From Schistosoma haematobium (lineage: Eukaryota > Platyhelminthes > Trematoda > Strigeidida > Schistosomatidae): DNA of 64,000 nt. How positions within the stretch are numbered: position 1 is the stretch's first letter; each line of letters begins with the position of its first letter. This document shows, one piece after another, positions 60,005 through 64,000 of this stretch. The notes under the pieces were generated by a model that had not been told where the DNA came from, did not search any database, and saw only the letters and a list, made by a program, of their open reading frames with translations. The stretch is from contig NC_067198.1 of assembly GCF_000699445.3 (NCBI RefSeq), forward strand, positions 30,073,536-30,137,535. Direction: 5' to 3'. A program made the translations under genes and the position numbers.

Positions 60005-60490
60005 TAGAATTATGGTCTACTATGATATTGGTACTGCGCTAATAATAGACCTAATCCTAACATTGTAGACTTGTCATGATATAACTGCCTAATCTATAAG
60101 ATCTTACGTAGAAGTCATACCATCGTCTACACCGACTCATCGTATCGTAACAATCACCAATACATGACGTAGAACAAGCTTAGGCTAGATACAGAACAAT
60201 ATATTTAATATGAATAAAAGATATAAGGTAACATTCAGATGGACCACGCCTATATGGCCGAGCCATGCCATTCGGTCAACTTCAATTCATTCAATACAAT
60301 GTTCCCTCCTTCTCCAGCGTTAGGTATCTCTCCGCGTTAAATATTGAATATTTATTTTCCGAGTTGTCTCGTGTCCAGCTTTGAGGATTGTGTGGTTATG
60401 GTCCAATGCCACTACACTACTCTTCCACCAGAATGAACGTGGTGTTGGTTGAACACCAAATTGGATGGGATTGTTACGCGCCGGAGGTTA
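60005..60490 (+). repeat. LTR-like direct repeat, copy 2, with polypurine tract
   Basis: AGGAAGAGGGGA, a polypurine tract, lies immediately before TGTAGAATTATGG, as at the 3' LTR of a retrotransposon. An AATAAA occurs at about 60221. It matches 56082-56450 in the same orientation. The 3' limit and any TSD were not found. Confidence 0.45.
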
Positions 60491-60499
60491 CCAGGAATA

Positions 60500-63240
60500 G
60501 TAAGAATCCTCCGGGTATTGATAAGCTGAAAGTAAATCAAAAAGAAGGCAGCAGCATCCGGTTGGGAAATACATGTAATAATTTTAAAATATTTGCCTTC
60601 ATGTTTAACACGCTTAAAATGGAAATTTGAGTGAAGATTATTAGAGCTATAAAAAATGGGATTACAATAGTAATAATAAAACGATGCGTGTTAATAGCCG
60701 TTGGTTAGTAACTTAACTCATAGGTAGTATGTATTTTGTGCTTAGAAATATTAAAAGCGATCAATATTGTAGAAATGTTAATATTGGTATTAGTTTTGGT
60801 TTAAATTATGAAATCAAATAACGATTATGCCGGTAAGTTGTCCATATGAGTTGATTTCCAATTGCATCTGTATTAGTAGACTAACTGAAGGAACAAGAGT
60901 ATTACCATGGAGAAGAATTCCAACTAGTGTTGCAGTTGGTTTGATACGGCTTATTTAGTTACGAAGAGATTTTCTCAACCTCATTTTTACTTGACCGTGA
61001 TAGAATTTAGTAATACTACTAATACACATGAATGTTCATCAAAACACAATTTAAATACGTGAGTGATGATTATATGAATTTTGGACATATAGCTAGGAAC
61101 AAATCGTTAAACATGAGTGTATTCGTAAGAGACATGCTCTGGACTCAATGTTCTGATCTGCGGCAGACTATTTATTTATATTTATACTTGCTGGCTGATT
61201 GGGCATACAAGTTAGTTGCAATTATGCAGTTTATCATAAGGCGGAATACGATGTAATCGAGATATAGTGGTTATAAGTTATTAAAATCAGTTAGACCTGT
61301 GTCATATTACGAAGTGTTGTGGTGCTGCAAGATGTATTTAGCTAAATAAGTTTTTACAAGATGATTAATAGTGAGTGATGCTCATGTGATTATCAGGGAG
61401 TACATAAGTTGTAACCAAGGGGAGTACACTCCCAACTCATATCTATGATGATGGCTTGAACCTTAGTCAGTGTTGGGGTAAATTCGACATTGTTGTTTTC
61501 AGTTTGCAGGAGATTCGCTCGACTGCTTATTCTGATTACTTGCATGCATGGTTGTGTCGCTAAACTTCCAATTAGACTGACAAGGATTTGATATATTTAC
61601 TGAATGAGCAACTGATAGAGAAACAGGCTGTAATCATCTGCAATCGATGAAGATACCGAGAAAACACTACTTAATGATAATTATAAGTCAATTTGCTGAC
61701 CGATTTTGTTAATATTTTCATTAATTTTATCAGTCATATTACGTGATTGTCAAGTTATGACAATGCGTTATGACGATATCCTGAAACTATTAAATTTAAC
61801 TAGTTATAGTGTTGATTGAGGATTAGTCAGTGGAAAAATAGGTATTGTTGCTTTAGGTGATTCGAAATTATCAGAAATTTATAACGTTAAAGAATCCGAG
61901 ACGCCTGATTGTATTATAAATTTCAATTCAGAAATATTCGTTTAGTGTTAATTCTAGTAGGCTACGGAGTCTTGATTTTAAACGTTTGTTTAGCCAACAG
62001 CTACCTAGAGATTTAGTTATTTTACTAGTGCAGTTGATAGTACCTAAATTTTTAATCTTATTATCTAAACTATGTTCGCATTTTAGGCTGCCAATATGAT
62101 AAAGCAATCCATAAATCCAAACACGATTAGCAGCAACGACTATGATGGGTTTGTTGATAAATGTTAAGGGCGATTCAGAGGATTTTTAAATTTAGAAGAC
62201 ATGAAGATATAGTGCAACGTATGTACGGGCCAGGTCAACATGCAGGTTGTTGACGTATATGACAATTTAAAAATAATGAACATGACCAGAAAATAATTTT
62301 AAAGTTAAGACTGCTTGTGAAACTTCAGACAGGAATGTGACGCGTTATAAACATTCCACAAGAAGTTACTGCATTTAGCCTAGGGACACTTACAAATATA
62401 TGACAAAAGCAACTGGAAAACATATACATGTTAAGCACAAAAAATCATCCAATAAAATGGTTGAACTCGCCTGAATTATTTTTGAAAATTAGATTATTCA
62501 GTGGACGACATATATAACGCCGTTCGTGAGGAGTAGTAATAATCCAAAAGTATCCAGAATAAAACATACAGTATGGCAATTAATTCCAGGGTGCTTGATG
62601 CTGTTGACGTTTTGTCACTCGCTCGGATCAGAACAATCGAATGAATCCAGATAATTGTGTGGTTGCCATTGAACGAGTCATTTAAAATGACCTTATGGTT
62701 GCAGAAAACTTATATCTGAAACTCACCGTATGTTTTTGGAGAAGTGTTATCCTTGTTGTTTGGCAATGGAACTCGAAAATATGAAATTATATTTATGTAT
62801 TTCTATTTTGTATCTTATTATTTTATGCAGACAATGGAGCAGTTCTTCAGGTTTTATTGGTTTTCACCATTACCTTTAAAGTAGATTCTTCTTTACTTTT
62901 TACTTGAGGGCGACTCAAGAGGCAGGTGAGTAAACACCTGATAGCCAGTCTGAGCATGGAAAAATCGTACCTCACCAACATGGTGTTGGGTAGCCCGCTC
63001 GCGGCACTTCCTCAGATATTCTTGTTCCACATTCTTACACTCCTTCTCTTGAGAGCACGTAGCAAACCATCAGCGATAGTTGTAGAAGAAATCACATGCT
63101 ACAGAATAAGATGACAAGCTAGCAAATGAAAAGACATCTATGGACTATCGTTGATTGCTGACGGAATTAGTCGTCATTGATTAGAAGTCAAACAATGAGC
63201 GAGTTGATAATTTTCGTTTGGGCTGGAAAAACAGAACTAA
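60500..63240. other. Sequence without recognised features
   Basis: AT-rich with a slightly GC-richer patch near 62900-63070. Short frames are present but none shows a protein signature. Confidence 0.5.
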
Positions 63241-63307
63241 GGTGTTTTTGATAGATACGTTAATCGAACCGACGTTCCTACGGAAGTCGATTCTAGGGGG
63301 AAGCTAA

Positions 63308-63832
63308 TGTAACAGCTTAGGTTGGTTGGTTTAGAGTTGACCTCAAACAAACAAGCATATGCTAAAACAATATTGTTCAAATATTTATTCACTTCCTTAT
63401 TTTGTATAAGCGTTATATTTCCTATTATCTTATATTGAATGTTGAGAGGCTTTGTTTGTCTAATTAAATAACCCCACGCTCCACTGTGTCTGCGCGAAGA
63501 TCGAAATAAAGACCTATTCACTACTTGTCTGGTTTCTTCTATCAATATCACGTCGGGCTCACCAGTTTCGTGCCTTAAGGTAACCATCGTGCTATTGATA
63601 GAAGAAACCAGACAAGTAGTGAATAGGTCTTTATTTCGATCTTCGCGCAGACACAGTGGAGCGTGGGGTTATTTAATTAGACAAACAAAGCCTCTCAACA
63701 TTCAATATAAGATAATAGGAAATATAACGCTTATACAAAATAAGGAAGTGAATAAATATTTGAACAATATTGTTTTAGCATATGCTTATTTGTTTGAGGT
63801 CAACTCTTAATTAACCAACCTAAGCTGTTACA
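63308..63832. mobile_element. Two LTRs tail to tail forming a palindrome
   Basis: The left LTR, 63308-63544 (+), starts TGTAACAGCTTAGG and ends CTTCTATCA, with AATAAA at about 63505. The right LTR, about 63593-63832, is its inverse with only a few differences, mostly near the outer end. About 45 bases separate them. Identical protein frames are readable on opposite strands only because of the palindrome; they are not genes. Confidence 0.75.
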
Positions 63833-64000
63833 GGGAGTTGATGGGGACTGCTAGACCCACCATAGAGTGGCTCAATGTCGGTATAATTATGGTTGTCGAA
63901 TCTATCGTTGTGGTTGCCTACTAGCAATATGAAGACGTGGTTTGCTTTCCTGGAAGTGTTTAAATATTACAGTATGGTGGTGAAAAGTGGACACTTCCGG
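63833..64000. other. Right edge, unclassified
   Basis: GC content is somewhat higher than in the AT-rich regions. It is probably a continuation of repeat DNA, but it is cut by the window edge. Confidence 0.3.

Noticed and set aside
63237..63810. Two genes encoding the same protein on opposite strands
   Set aside because: The identity is a consequence of the LTR palindrome; the frames cover LTR sequence.
1..64000. CRISPR array, bacterial operon or phage content
   Set aside because: Spliced genes, LINEs and polyadenylation signals show a eukaryotic genome. No regularly spaced repeats were seen.

Overview
The window is eukaryotic and almost certainly from a blood fluke (Schistosoma or a close relative). 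The reasons are an AT-rich background, small exons separated by kilobase introns, tRNA-headed repeats that carry a hammerhead ribozyme (the SM-alpha type of schistosome repeat), and RTE/SR2-like and CR1-like non-LTR retrotransposons. I cannot assign the species.

Two host genes fill most of the window and converge. Positions 1-23484 (+) hold the last seven exons of a Friend-of-GATA (FOG/ZFPM) transcriptional cofactor: a PR-like region, then a C2HC finger, a very long Asn/Ser-rich exon, a second C2HC finger split across a 9.8 kb intron, and a C-terminal C2H2 finger. Its 5' end lies outside the window. Positions 51530-28051 (-) hold a complete ten-exon CNOT10 gene (CCR4-NOT complex subunit 10). 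Both joined reading frames stay open across every splice junction (1320 residues visible and 1067 residues complete). A possible orphan terminal exon lies at 53498-53632 (+).

The introns and the right 10 kb are loaded with mobile DNA. In the ZFPM introns there are three composite repeats whose two hammerhead-bearing arms face in opposite directions, each flanked by 12-14 bp target-site duplications (8676-9153, 16084-16628, 17577-18177). The same introns hold a decayed minus-strand LINE (12691-15053) and a short derivative made only of LINE ends (22606-23113). In the CNOT10 introns there are a 901 bp element with a degenerate hammerhead-like end, a nearly intact LINE RT (31190-33373), an SR2-like LINE copy, a solo LTR, and a striking chimera (45275-46549) in which a LINE-derived element and an inverted ~0.8 kb piece of 28S rRNA were inserted together, inside one 13 bp target-site duplication.

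The right end (52.4-64 kb) is mostly repeats: CR1-like RT remnants on both strands, LTR-like direct repeats, a second SR2-like copy that is a mosaic with the first, and two nearly identical LTRs placed tail to tail as a ~525 bp palindrome. A >500 bp long inverted repeat with telomere-like GGGTTAGGG at its stem top lies between the two genes (25805-26325). The most unusual items are the 28S/LINE chimera, the opposed-arm hammerhead composites and the LTR palindrome. All are readings from sequence and none was tested by a search.
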